The notes under the pieces: generated by a model
What the model was told of the DNA's origin: nothing
The model's input: only the letters and a program-made list of their open reading frames with translations
The model's database searches: none
Made by a program: the position numbers and the translations under genes
Source: Nocardioides sp.
GTDB taxonomy: Bacteria; Actinomycetota; Actinomycetes; Propionibacteriales; Nocardioidaceae
NCBI GenBank assembly: GCA_031177735.1
Contig: JAPSKJ010000176.1
Location: 1 to 5,406 of the forward strand
Length of the DNA: 5,406 nucleotides
Reading direction: 5' to 3'
Part shown: positions 1-5,093 of the stretch, piece by piece
Position numbering within the stretch: position 1 is the first letter of the stretch
Layout: each line of letters begins with the position of its first letter

Positions 1-382
1 CGGCGTCGACCTCCTGCTCACCTGCGTCGGCGAAGTCGCCATCGCCGTTGAGGTCGACCCACACGCTGACGAAGCCGGCCCGCGAGGCGGTGACGTCGAG
101 CGTGTTCACCACCGGGTCCAGGGTGACCGCGTCGGTGCCCGTGCGCAGCACGGGCGCGGCGTAGCCGAGTGAGGTGTTGAAGGCGACGCCGTCCTCGTCG
201 TCGACGCCGGCGTTGTCGTCGCCGTCGGCGGCCGAGCCCGGCGCGCCGTCGTCGTCGAGGTCGATGCGGGCGCCGAGCATCACGGGCGCGGTGTTGCTCG
301 CGGCGTCATAGTTCGGGACGAGGTGCCGGGCGCCGCTGCTCGCCGCGGTGGTGCCGGCCGTGTCGGGCGCGTCGCCGTAGTC
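1..382 (-). repeat. Second GEVED-type unit of the adhesin (incomplete at window edge)
   Basis: This encodes residues 462-588. It repeats the order of the first unit: YGDAP (463-467), an acidic segment (IDLDDDG at 501-507, GVDDEDGV at 520-527), then VWVDLNGDGDFADAGE (568-583), which matches GWVDWNGNGTFEPGE in the first unit. The expected closing GEVEDY lies beyond position 1. The D-x-N-x-D-x-D spacing at 571-577 resembles calcium-binding loops, so metal-dependent folding is possible but not shown. Confidence 0.7.
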
Positions 383-1765
383 GGCGCGGGGTGCGACGAC
401 CACCGCGTAGTCCTCGACCTCGCCGGCGGTGCTGACCCCGGTCGGGTTGGCGACCGAAACGGCGTCCGGCCCCATCCGCAGCCGCATGAACGTGGGGCCA
501 GTGTCGGGACGCGCCGGCACGTCCCAGGTGAGCGCGACACTGGACCCGGTACAGCTGGGCTGGTCGGAGCGCTCGCCAGGCTCGAAGGTGCCGTTGCCGT
601 TCCAGTCGACCCAGCCGGTGACGACACCGGGGCCGGTGCAGGCGACGCCGGGCAGCGTGTACGGCGTGCCCGCCGTGGGCCTGAGGGTGACCGGGCCCGC
701 GAGGGCGTCCTCGTCGGGCCCGTCCGCGCCGGCGGCGGGACCGGGCTGGTGGGCGCCCTCGGAGTCCACGGTGGCGCCGAGCCGGGGCGCCGGCTGAGTG
801 GGCGACGCGAGGGGTCCGGCGAAGAGCGCCGTGGTGCCCTGGGGGACCGGGGCGCCGGTGAACGCGGGCGAGTACAGGGCACCGGCGTCGCCGTAGCTGG
901 CCGGGGCGTCTCCGAAGTCGTTGAAGAGCATGACGCCGAGCGCGATCGCCGACGCCCCGCCGCCCTGAATCACCACGTCGGCGGAGGTCGCGCCCTCCAT
1001 GAAGGCGACGCCGGTGGGGCCGGAGGGGCAGGCCTGCGCGTTGCCGGCCAAGCGCAGGGTCTGCCCGGTCCGCACGACGCTGGTGTCGTTGGTGCAGCCC
1101 GCGGTCCGTCCGCGGTCGATCATCCGCCACTCGGCTCCGGGCGGGATGGTCGCCTGGACGTACTCGTAGGTGATGCTCTGCTCGGCGTCGGCCATCACCA
1201 GGCCGGCCAGAGGAACGGGGACCCCGTCGAGCGTGACGTCGCACGCGAGGTGGAACAGGACGGGTCCGCCGCCGATCCAGAGCCCGGAGATCAGCTGGTT
1301 GTTGCCTCCGGCCTGAGCGCCGATGCGGTACATGTCGTCCAGGCCGTCACCACCCCAGCTGCCCGGTCGGTAGGCGGCCAGCTTGTTGCTCGCAGGCTGG
1401 GCCCGGTCGTCGATGTTGGAGATGGTGCACGTGGTGGCCAGGGTGCCGCCCGCCACGACTCGCGTGTTGGTCTTGGTCAACCCTGCGGGCGGGATCTTCT
1501 CCTGGTGCGCGCCCCACTCGAACCAGTCGATGGCGCCCAGGTAGGCGCCCGTCCCATGGGTGGCGTACCGCGCCTCGGCCGGGGCGGCCGGCAGCACGAC
1601 GCTGGGGAGCATCACCGCGAGCGTGCCGACCAGGGCGGCGCTGACGGCGCCCGCCAGCGTGCGGCGAGCGCGCCCGGACCGCCGCACGGCGCCGGGCCGT
1701 GGGGTGCGGGACACCCGGCGGGGCGGACGACCAGGTGCGCCGTGGGATCGGGGAGAAGCAGCCAT
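1..1765 (-). CDS. Secreted CshA-like surface adhesin with GEVED-type repeats (3' end outside window)
   Basis: The 588 visible residues begin with an arginine-rich n-region (residues 1-36), a hydrophobic core (37-61) and a likely signal peptidase I site after APAEA (65); there is no lipobox. Residues about 68-283 resemble the non-repetitive N-terminal domain of CshA-type fibrillar adhesins (WFEWG at 81-85, TISNIDD at 114-120; cysteines 113, 175, 224 and 246). Two repeats follow: FGDAP (284-288) through GWVDWNGNG (384-392) to GEVEDY (448-453), then YGDAP (463-467) through VWVDLNGDGDF (568-578), cut by the window edge. By family knowledge such proteins are exported and mediate attachment. A C-terminal wall anchor would lie outside the window. 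The ATG at 1765 has AAGG 8 bases upstream; an in-frame GTG at 1780 is a weaker alternative. No stop or frameshift is seen. The secreted modular architecture is clear; the CshA family name comes from memory of the motifs, and the ligand is unknown. Confidence 0.85.
   Translation of the reverse strand, partial: MAASPRSHGAPGRPPRRVSRTPRPGAVRRSGRARRTLAGAVSAALVGTLAVMLPSVVLPAAPAEARYATHGTGAYLGAIDWFEWGAHQEKIPPAGLTKTNTRVVAGGTLATTCTISNIDDRAQPASNKLAAYRPGSWGGDGLDDMYRIGAQAGGNNQLISGLWIGGGPVLFHLACDVTLDGVPVPLAGLVMADAEQSITYEYVQATIPPGAEWRMIDRGRTAGCTNDTSVVRTGQTLRLAGNAQACPSGPTGVAFMEGATSADVVIQGGGASAIALGVMLFNDFGDAPASYGDAGALYSPAFTGAPVPQGTTALFAGPLASPTQPAPRLGATVDSEGAHQPGPAAGADGPDEDALAGPVTLRPTAGTPYTLPGVACTGPGVVTGWVDWNGNGTFEPGERSDQPSCTGSSVALTWDVPARPDTGPTFMRLRMGPDAVSVANPTGVSTAGEVEDYAVVVAPRADYGDAPDTAGTTAASSGARHLVPNYDAASNTAPVMLGARIDLDDDGAPGSAADGDDNAGVDDEDGVAFNTSLGYAAPVLRTGTDAVTLDPVVNTLDVTASRAGFVSVWVDLNGDGDFADAGEQEVDA
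383..916 (-). repeat. First GEVED-type unit of the adhesin (complete)
   Basis: This stretch encodes residues 284-461. It opens with FGDAP, carries the acidic turn DWNGNGTFEPGE (387-398) and closes on GEVEDYAVVV (448-457), the signature of GEVED-type extracellular modules. The next unit restarts with YGDAP, about 179 residues later. The similarity is at protein motif level; the DNA has diverged, so this is an old duplication rather than a recent tandem copy. Confidence 0.75.
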
Positions 1766-1860
1766 GGGCTCAGCCTTCACTCGCTCGTGCGGCCGCCGAG
1801 GTGCGGCACGCGTGGCCCGGGGTCGGGCGAAGATGGATGTTCGCGTAGCGGCGCGCGGTC

Positions 1861-1903
1861 GGCGGCAGCGCCGCCTCGATCAGATAGGAAGCCCGGACGG
1901 GCT
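1861..1903. repeat. Two short inverted repeats upstream of the adhesin
   Basis: GGCGGC (1861-1866) pairs with GCCGCC (1870-1875) around a 3-base loop. AGCCCG (1890-1895) faces CGGGCT (1898-1903) across 2 bases, which makes it look more like a 14-base protein-binding palindrome than an RNA hairpin. They lie roughly 95 to 140 bases upstream of the adhesin start codon, either in its leader or near its promoter. Short GC palindromes are frequent at this base composition, so function is uncertain. Confidence 0.35.
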
Positions 1904-2031
1904 CGCCGGGGCACGCATCGCTGGACGCCACCCTCTGCCGCCGCTCACGTGCGTCCATGCCGAGTCATGCTCCTTGCCCGCGCGGCCGTCGCGCAGGACG
2001 AAGGTAAGGGCTTCCCCGCGATCGCCGCAGG

Positions 2032-2053
2032 CTTTCCGGGACGAAAGACCCGG
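2032..2053. repeat. Small hairpin with GAAA-containing loop, alternative pairings
   Basis: On the plus strand CCGGG (2036-2040) pairs perfectly with CCCGG (2049-2053) around the loop ACGAAAGA. An overlapping alternative pairs CTTTC (2032-2036) with GAAAG (2043-2047). The two stems cross each other, so they would be alternative folds or, less likely, a tight pseudoknot. A related box, GGACGAAGG, occurs at 1996-2004. The element is about 270 bases upstream of the adhesin start. I cannot assign it to a known RNA family. Confidence 0.35.
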
Positions 2054-2061
2054 CTGGCCCC

Positions 2062-2090
2062 GGGGCGAGGCGGCCGAGCGGCCTCGCCCC
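2062..2090. repeat. Perfect 10-bp inverted repeat, strong GC hairpin
   Basis: GGGGCGAGGC (2062-2071) and GCCTCGCCCC (2081-2090) are exact reverse complements separated by 9 bases. This is the longest perfect hairpin in the window and would be very stable as RNA from either strand. No T-run follows on either strand, so it is not a canonical intrinsic terminator, although actinobacterial terminators often lack a U-tract. It lies about 300 bases upstream of the adhesin and about 600 upstream of the oxidoreductase. Confidence 0.55.
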
Positions 2091-2474
2091 CGCGCCTGTG
2101 CGGATGGTCGCGACGGCCTGCCGGACGACGGCCACGGGTGGCACGCTGTCCCCGTGACCACACCTCGCTCGCCTGTACGACGACGCCAGGGTGGAGCGTT
2201 CCTTCTTCCCCTCCTGGCGATCGGCTGGGTCGGGCAGGGCGGCGCCGAGGAGAACACCGCAGGCGCCCACCTGCTCCTGGTCGGCGATCCTCGCGCAGTG
2301 CCTGCGCTCGGAGGCGCCCGCCTCCGCCGCGCCCGGCGACTACCTGTCGAGGACGGCTCAGCGCCGACCCGCTGACCAAGTGGAGTACTTCACCGCACCT
2401 GCGTCCCTGTCCGACGCCACCTCGCTCGCTCACGGTCGCTGCCATAACCCCGTCTGACCGCCCCCGGCGAGGGT

Positions 2475-2518
2475 GACGACGTCGTCGTCCCCGGCCGGGT
2501 CAGGGGCTGTTCCGGAAC
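2475..2518. repeat. Cluster of three perfect palindromes
   Basis: Three perfect palindromes follow each other in 44 bases: GACGACGTCGTC (2475-2486), CCCGGCCGGG (2490-2499) and GTTCCGGAAC (2509-2518). They sit 165 to 210 bases upstream of the oxidoreductase ATG. They could be dyad operator sites for a regulator of either divergent gene. No regulator gene lies next to them in the window, and short GC palindromes arise easily by chance here. Confidence 0.35.
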
Positions 2519-2591
2519 CCGCCGACGCCGTCGTGACCGAGCGCTTCTCGTCGTGGGCCGACACGCCGTCGCTCCGGCGGCCGGGCCGCAT

Positions 2592-2636
2592 TCCCCTGTG
2601 CGGGGGATTTCCGCCGGTCTCGCCGCTGCCTAGCGT
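2592..2636 (+). promoter_or_regulatory. Candidate promoter of the oxidoreductase gene
   Basis: TAGCGT at 2631-2636 fits the actinobacterial -10 pattern TANNNT and would place a start near 2643, leaving a leader of about 42 bases. The sequence 17 bases upstream (TTTCCG, 2608-2613) is a poor -35 box. Directly upstream is a short dyad, TCCCC (2592-2596) with GGGGA (2603-2607), placed where a regulator could touch the promoter. This is a prediction from position and a weak consensus only. Confidence 0.35.
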
Positions 2637-2674
2637 GGAGGGTTGTCCGAGCACATCGCCGGACCCCTCCCCCT

Positions 2675-2678
2675 GGAG
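2675..2678 (+). promoter_or_regulatory. Ribosome binding site deciding the oxidoreductase start
   Basis: GGAG ends 6 bases before the ATG at 2685. This favours that ATG over the in-frame TTG at 2643, which would add 14 residues and has no adequate Shine-Dalgarno sequence. Confidence 0.75.
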
Positions 2679-2684
2679 CCCGTC

Positions 2685-4082
2685 ATGTCCCAGACCGTTG
2701 AGAATCCGATCGCCCTTCTCCGGACCCGCATCCGCGGCGACGTCGTCGGCGCCGACGACGACCAGTACGACGACAGCCGCCGAGTCTGGAACGGGAACAT
2801 CGATCGCCGCCCACTGGCGGTCGCACGCTGCCTCGACGAGGCCGACGTGCAGGCGGTGGTCCGGTTCGCCACCGAGCACCGGCTCGAGGTCGCTGTCCGC
2901 GGTGGAGCGCACAGCATGTCCGGGGCCAGCGTGGTCGACGACGGCGTCGTCATCGACCTCGGCCGGATGAACCAGGTCCGCGTCGACCCCGAGACCCGTC
3001 GCGCGGTGGTGTCCGGAGGGGCGCTGCTCGGCGATCTCGACTCCGCCACCCAGGCGCACGGCCTCGCCGTACCGGCGGGACTCGTGAGCCACACCGGCGT
3101 CGGTGGGCTCACCCTCGGCGGCGGGATGGGCTGGTTGACCCGGCTGGGAGGGCTCACCATCGACAACCTCGTCTCGGCGCGAGTGGTGACCGCCGACGGC
3201 GAAGCCCGGGTGGCCTCCGCTTCGGAGAACGCTGACCTGTTCTGGGCGATCCGCGGTGGCGGCGGGAACTTCGGGGTGGTCACCCAGTTCGAGTTCACCC
3301 TGCACGACGTGGGACCGCTCATCCACTTCGGCATGGTGTTCTGGCCGCTCGACCAGGGCGCCGCGGCGCTGCGTCACGCTCGCACGGTCATCGACACCCT
3401 GCCCGACGACGTCAACGTCGTGATCGCCGGGCTCAACGCCCCGCCCGCCCCGTTCGTGCCCACCCAGCACCAGCTGCAGCCGGGCTACGCGGCCCTGGTG
3501 GTCGGCTTCGGCTCCGCGCAGAGCCATGCCGAGGTCTTCGACGCCCTGCACGCCGTGCCGGGGCTGTTCGACTTCACCACTCCGATGCCCTACGTCGAGC
3601 TGCAGAAGATGCTCGACGAGGCGAACGCCTGGGGCTTCCACAGCTATGACAAGGGCTGCTACGTCGAGGCGCTGTCCGACGAGCTCATCGATGCCGTGAC
3701 CGCGCGCTTCCCGGAGAAGATCTCGCCCCTCTCAGTGGTCCTGTTCTACCGGCTCGATGGTGCGTTCTCCCGCACCGAGGAGCACGTGACGGCGTTCAGC
3801 GGCGGCCGCTCGCCCCGGTTCGCCGTCTTCGTGATCGGGCTCTGCCCTGTTCCGGACATGTGGGCCGCGGAGCGGGAGTGGGTGCGGTCGATGGCCGACG
3901 CCCTCCAGCCCTCGACCGTCGGCGACGGGGTCTACGTCAACGGCATGACCGACTTCGACGCGCTCAACCCGGTGCAGGCGGCGTACGGTCCGGAGAAGTA
4001 CGCACGGCTCCTCGACATCAAGAGGAAGTACGACCCGCACAACGTCTTCCGCAGCAACGCCACCATCGCGGCGGCCGGCTGA
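2685..4082 (+). CDS. FAD-binding oxidoreductase, VAO/berberine-bridge (BBE-like) family
   Basis: The protein has 465 residues, the usual size for bacterial enzymes of this class such as 6-hydroxy-D-nicotine oxidase. An N-terminal FAD_binding_4 (PCMH-type) domain spans about 40-210. VRGGAHSMSG (71-80) places His76 where the family carries the 8-alpha-histidyl FAD link. GVGGLTLGGGMGWL (138-151) is the glycine-rich FAD loop, and AIRGGGGNFGVVT (188-200) is the later family signature. The substrate domain follows. The C-terminal BBE segment has YVNG (417-420) and YGPEKYARLLDIKRKYDPHNVF (434-455). The cysteine that forms the second FAD bond in bicovalent relatives is absent; the aligned position is Val134 in AGLVSHTG. 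A singly linked flavin is therefore inferred. Such enzymes oxidise alcohols, amines, sugars or ring carbons with O2 or another acceptor; the substrate cannot be read here. No signal peptide is seen, so it is probably cytoplasmic. The gene stands alone, divergent from the adhesin. Confidence 0.93.
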   Translation: MSQTVENPIALLRTRIRGDVVGADDDQYDDSRRVWNGNIDRRPLAVARCLDEADVQAVVRFATEHRLEVAVRGGAHSMSGASVVDDGVVIDLGRMNQVRVDPETRRAVVSGGALLGDLDSATQAHGLAVPAGLVSHTGVGGLTLGGGMGWLTRLGGLTIDNLVSARVVTADGEARVASASENADLFWAIRGGGGNFGVVTQFEFTLHDVGPLIHFGMVFWPLDQGAAALRHARTVIDTLPDDVNVVIAGLNAPPAPFVPTQHQLQPGYAALVVGFGSAQSHAEVFDALHAVPGLFDFTTPMPYVELQKMLDEANAWGFHSYDKGCYVEALSDELIDAVTARFPEKISPLSVVLFYRLDGAFSRTEEHVTAFSGGRSPRFAVFVIGLCPVPDMWAAEREWVRSMADALQPSTVGDGVYVNGMTDFDALNPVQAAYGPEKYARLLDIKRKYDPHNVFRSNATIAAAG

Positions 4083-4090
4083 GCCGGCCG
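4072..4090 (+). terminator. Hairpin around the oxidoreductase stop codon, possible terminator
   Basis: CGGCCGGC (4072-4079) and GCCGGCCG (4083-4090) form a perfect 8-bp stem whose 3-base loop is the TGA stop codon itself. No T-tract follows. It sits at the end of a gene facing a convergent neighbour, where a terminator is expected. A second small dyad, TCACC (4101-4105) with GGTGA (4111-4115), follows in the same 114-base gap. Assignment as a U-tract-less terminator is inferred. Confidence 0.45.
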
Positions 4091-4196
4091 GCCTGTCCCA
4101 TCACCCGTGCGGTGACCTCCCGAGCTTGCACGTGTGTGGGGACACCGCAGCGGCAGTGACCTGATGGCTCGCGACGCCATCGGCGCTGTCGGGCTG

Positions 4197-4730
4197 CTAA
4201 TGGTCGGGTCCGGCGCGGAACAGGGTGGTGATGTCGTGGTGCGCACCCCTGGCACCCAGCAGGTGGCGCCGGGCGTAGGCATGCCCGTAGGCGACGCCGA
4301 ACAAGTACGTGGCGAAGAGCGCGCTCAGCGGGATGACGTCCCGCGGGAAGCCACTGGACTGCCAACCGAGCTGGACGACGGTGTTGATCGCCAAGAGCGC
4401 GCCGCCCACGCAAGCGACTGCGATCCGTAGGCGGGCCGTCCGAATGGACAGGTCGACACGGTGCAGGTGCCGGGCCGGCTCGGGGGGCTTCTTCGCGAAC
4501 CTCTTGCCGAGGGTGAGCAGCCAGAGCACGAGAGCCAGCCCCGAGCCGAGGACGAAGAGTCCTGTGCCGATGTCGAGGGGCTCGTCCAGGTGCCAGGACA
4601 CCGCGAGGTGGGCGACCCCCGACAGCGCCAGCACCGTCGGGTACCAGACGAAGGAGAACAGGATGATCCTTCTCTGCGCGGTCGCGACGGACTGCGCATA
4701 CCCCTCGGACTGGAGGGCTCCCAGACTCAC
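4197..4730 (-). CDS. Four-helix integral membrane protein of unknown function
   Basis: From the GTG at 4730 the product has 177 residues. Four hydrophobic segments are visible: about 22-46 (IILFSFVWYPTVLALSGVAH), 53-75 (DIGTGLFVLGSGLALVLWLL), 103-123 (IAVACVGGALLAINTVVQLGW) and 132-152 (VIPLSALFATYLFGVAYGH). A basic, proline-containing loop (76-102) lies between helices 2 and 3 and would be cytoplasmic by the positive-inside rule, as would the Arg/His-rich tail after 152. I recognise no family or catalytic motif. The frame is open up to a GTG at 4877 (226 residues), but that extra part has low-quality codons (ctt ttt tct run), is rich in Arg and Ser, and its start abuts its only purine-rich sequence. 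The 4730 GTG has just a weak GGGCGG 6 bases upstream, so the start is uncertain. The gene is convergent with the oxidoreductase and divergent from the DUF3592-like gene. Confidence 0.72.
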   Translation of the reverse strand: MSLGALQSEGYAQSVATAQRRIILFSFVWYPTVLALSGVAHLAVSWHLDEPLDIGTGLFVLGSGLALVLWLLTLGKRFAKKPPEPARHLHRVDLSIRTARLRIAVACVGGALLAINTVVQLGWQSSGFPRDVIPLSALFATYLFGVAYGHAYARRHLLGARGAHHDITTLFRAGPDH

Positions 4731-4885
4731 TGAGGACCGCCCACGGGATCGGTGTCGTCGATGCTTCCTGAGGTCACCGCGGGAACGCCTCTCGGTAGAA
4801 AAAAGGGAACGTGTGGCGGGCGGCTCGAGGCCCGGGACAGCGTCGCCGGAGCGCGTGCCTCGACACAGAGCGCACACCCTCCCAA

Positions 4886-4909
4886 AGCCTAGCCGCTGAT
4901 ATCGCGGCT
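4886..4909 (-). promoter_or_regulatory. Dyad and possible -10 box for the membrane protein gene
   Basis: AGCCGC (4891-4896) and GCGGCT (4904-4909) form a perfect 6-bp inverted repeat around TGATATC. On the minus strand TAGGCT (4886-4891) abuts the dyad and fits the TANNNT -10 pattern, so the dyad would fall in the -10/-35 spacer, a common operator position. No good -35 box is visible. A start near 4879 would leave a leader of about 150 bases before the GTG at 4730. Confidence 0.3.
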
Positions 4910-4921
4910 CAGCCCCCGAGT

Positions 4922-4963
4922 TTCACGCGGAATGGACCTGGTAGTATCGAGTCGATTATCGAT
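4922..4963 (+). promoter_or_regulatory. Candidate promoter/operator of the DUF3592-like gene with ATCGA half-sites
   Basis: TAGTAT (4942-4947) fits the TANNNT -10 pattern. TTCACG (4922-4927) is a partial -35 match, but its 14-base spacing to TAGTAT is short; paired with TATCGA at 4945-4950 the spacing is 17. Immediately downstream are three alternating half-sites: ATCGA (4946-4950), TCGAT (4952-4956) and ATCGA (4958-4962), each separated by one base. This could be an operator overlapping the transcription start. The arrangement is seen; the role is inferred. Confidence 0.35.
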
Positions 4964-5082
4964 CCCGTCTTCGAGAATGAAGTTGGCTCGGCGCGGGGGC
5001 CGATTTCTTCTGCAGGTCTTCGATGCCGCACTTCTCGCTCGTGGCTGGCATAGTCCCGCGCGTGGCCATCACGTGTTTCGGC

Positions 5083-5087
5083 GGAAG
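5083..5087 (+). promoter_or_regulatory. Ribosome binding site of the DUF3592-like gene
   Basis: GGAAG ends 6 bases before the ATG at 5094 and supports that start over the in-frame GTG at 5073 and ATG at 4977. The in-frame ATG at 5106, preceded by AGGG (5097-5100), is a second possible start. Confidence 0.55.
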
Positions 5088-5093
5088 ATCCCG

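Larger units (their letters stand above)
1766..2684. other. Divergent intergenic region, 919 bases, no convincing gene
   Basis: This separates the adhesin start from the oxidoreductase start. Long open frames exist on both strands, but their translations are Arg/Pro/Ala-rich, have poor ribosome binding sites and no recognisable motifs, as expected by chance in very GC-rich DNA. The best weak candidates are a 62-residue minus frame at 1770-1958 and a 73-residue plus frame at 2153-2375; neither is called. The region contains several perfect inverted repeats: 1861-1875, 1890-1903, 2036-2053, 2062-2090, 2475-2486, 2490-2499, 2509-2518 and 2592-2607. It must contain the promoters of both flanking genes. 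I see no tRNA and no riboswitch class that I can name. Confidence 0.7.
4731..5093. other. Divergent intergenic region between the membrane protein and DUF3592-like genes
   Basis: These 363 bases separate two divergent start codons. Positions 4731-4877 are open in the frame of the membrane protein but have poor codon use and are probably leader. Positions 4977-5093 are open in frame with the downstream gene from an ATG at 4977 with no ribosome binding site, again probably leader. The block at 4940-4965 is the most AT-rich part and holds the best promoter-like sequence. No separate gene is convincing. Confidence 0.6.

Noticed and set aside
306..1244. 312-residue minus-strand frame
   Set aside because: It overlaps the adhesin in another frame and encodes low-complexity Arg/His-rich sequence; it is a shadow of the GC-rich coding strand.
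2018..2025. GCGATCGC octamer identical to the cyanobacterial HIP1 repeat
   Set aside because: Only a single copy stood out, and the organism type does not fit; palindromes of this kind arise by chance in GC-rich DNA.
1991..2060. Possible c-di-GMP (GEMM-I) riboswitch
   Set aside because: The GAAA-loop hairpin and GGACGAAAG recall parts of GEMM-I, but the conserved GGGCAAACC and GGGACGCAAAGCC blocks are absent.
1560..2375. 271-residue plus frame spanning the adhesin start and the gap
   Set aside because: Its first part is antisense to the adhesin signal peptide and the rest shows no domain; only the tail from 2153 has slight interest and is reported separately as weak.
1945..2445. 166-residue minus frame and overlapping frames (1880-2257, 1965-2270) in the gap
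   Set aside because: Several overlapping frames are open at once, none has motifs or a good ribosome binding site, and compositions are Arg/Pro/Gly-rich as expected by chance.
323..2476. Long 717-residue plus-strand open frame
   Set aside because: It lies antisense to the adhesin and runs through the gene-free gap. The product is Arg/Gly/Ala-rich with no motifs, while the minus frame has a signal peptide and recognisable repeats.
2430..3641. 403-residue minus-strand frame antisense to the oxidoreductase
   Set aside because: The plus frame carries all FAD and BBE motifs. The antisense product is His/Gly/Val-rich with no motif, a common artefact of strong GC3 bias.
4977..5093. Longer N-terminus for the DUF3592-like protein from the ATG at 4977
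   Set aside because: It is in frame and open, but there is no ribosome binding site, third-position GC is low, and it would put 39 residues before the transmembrane segment; the ATG at 5094 has GGAAG at good spacing.
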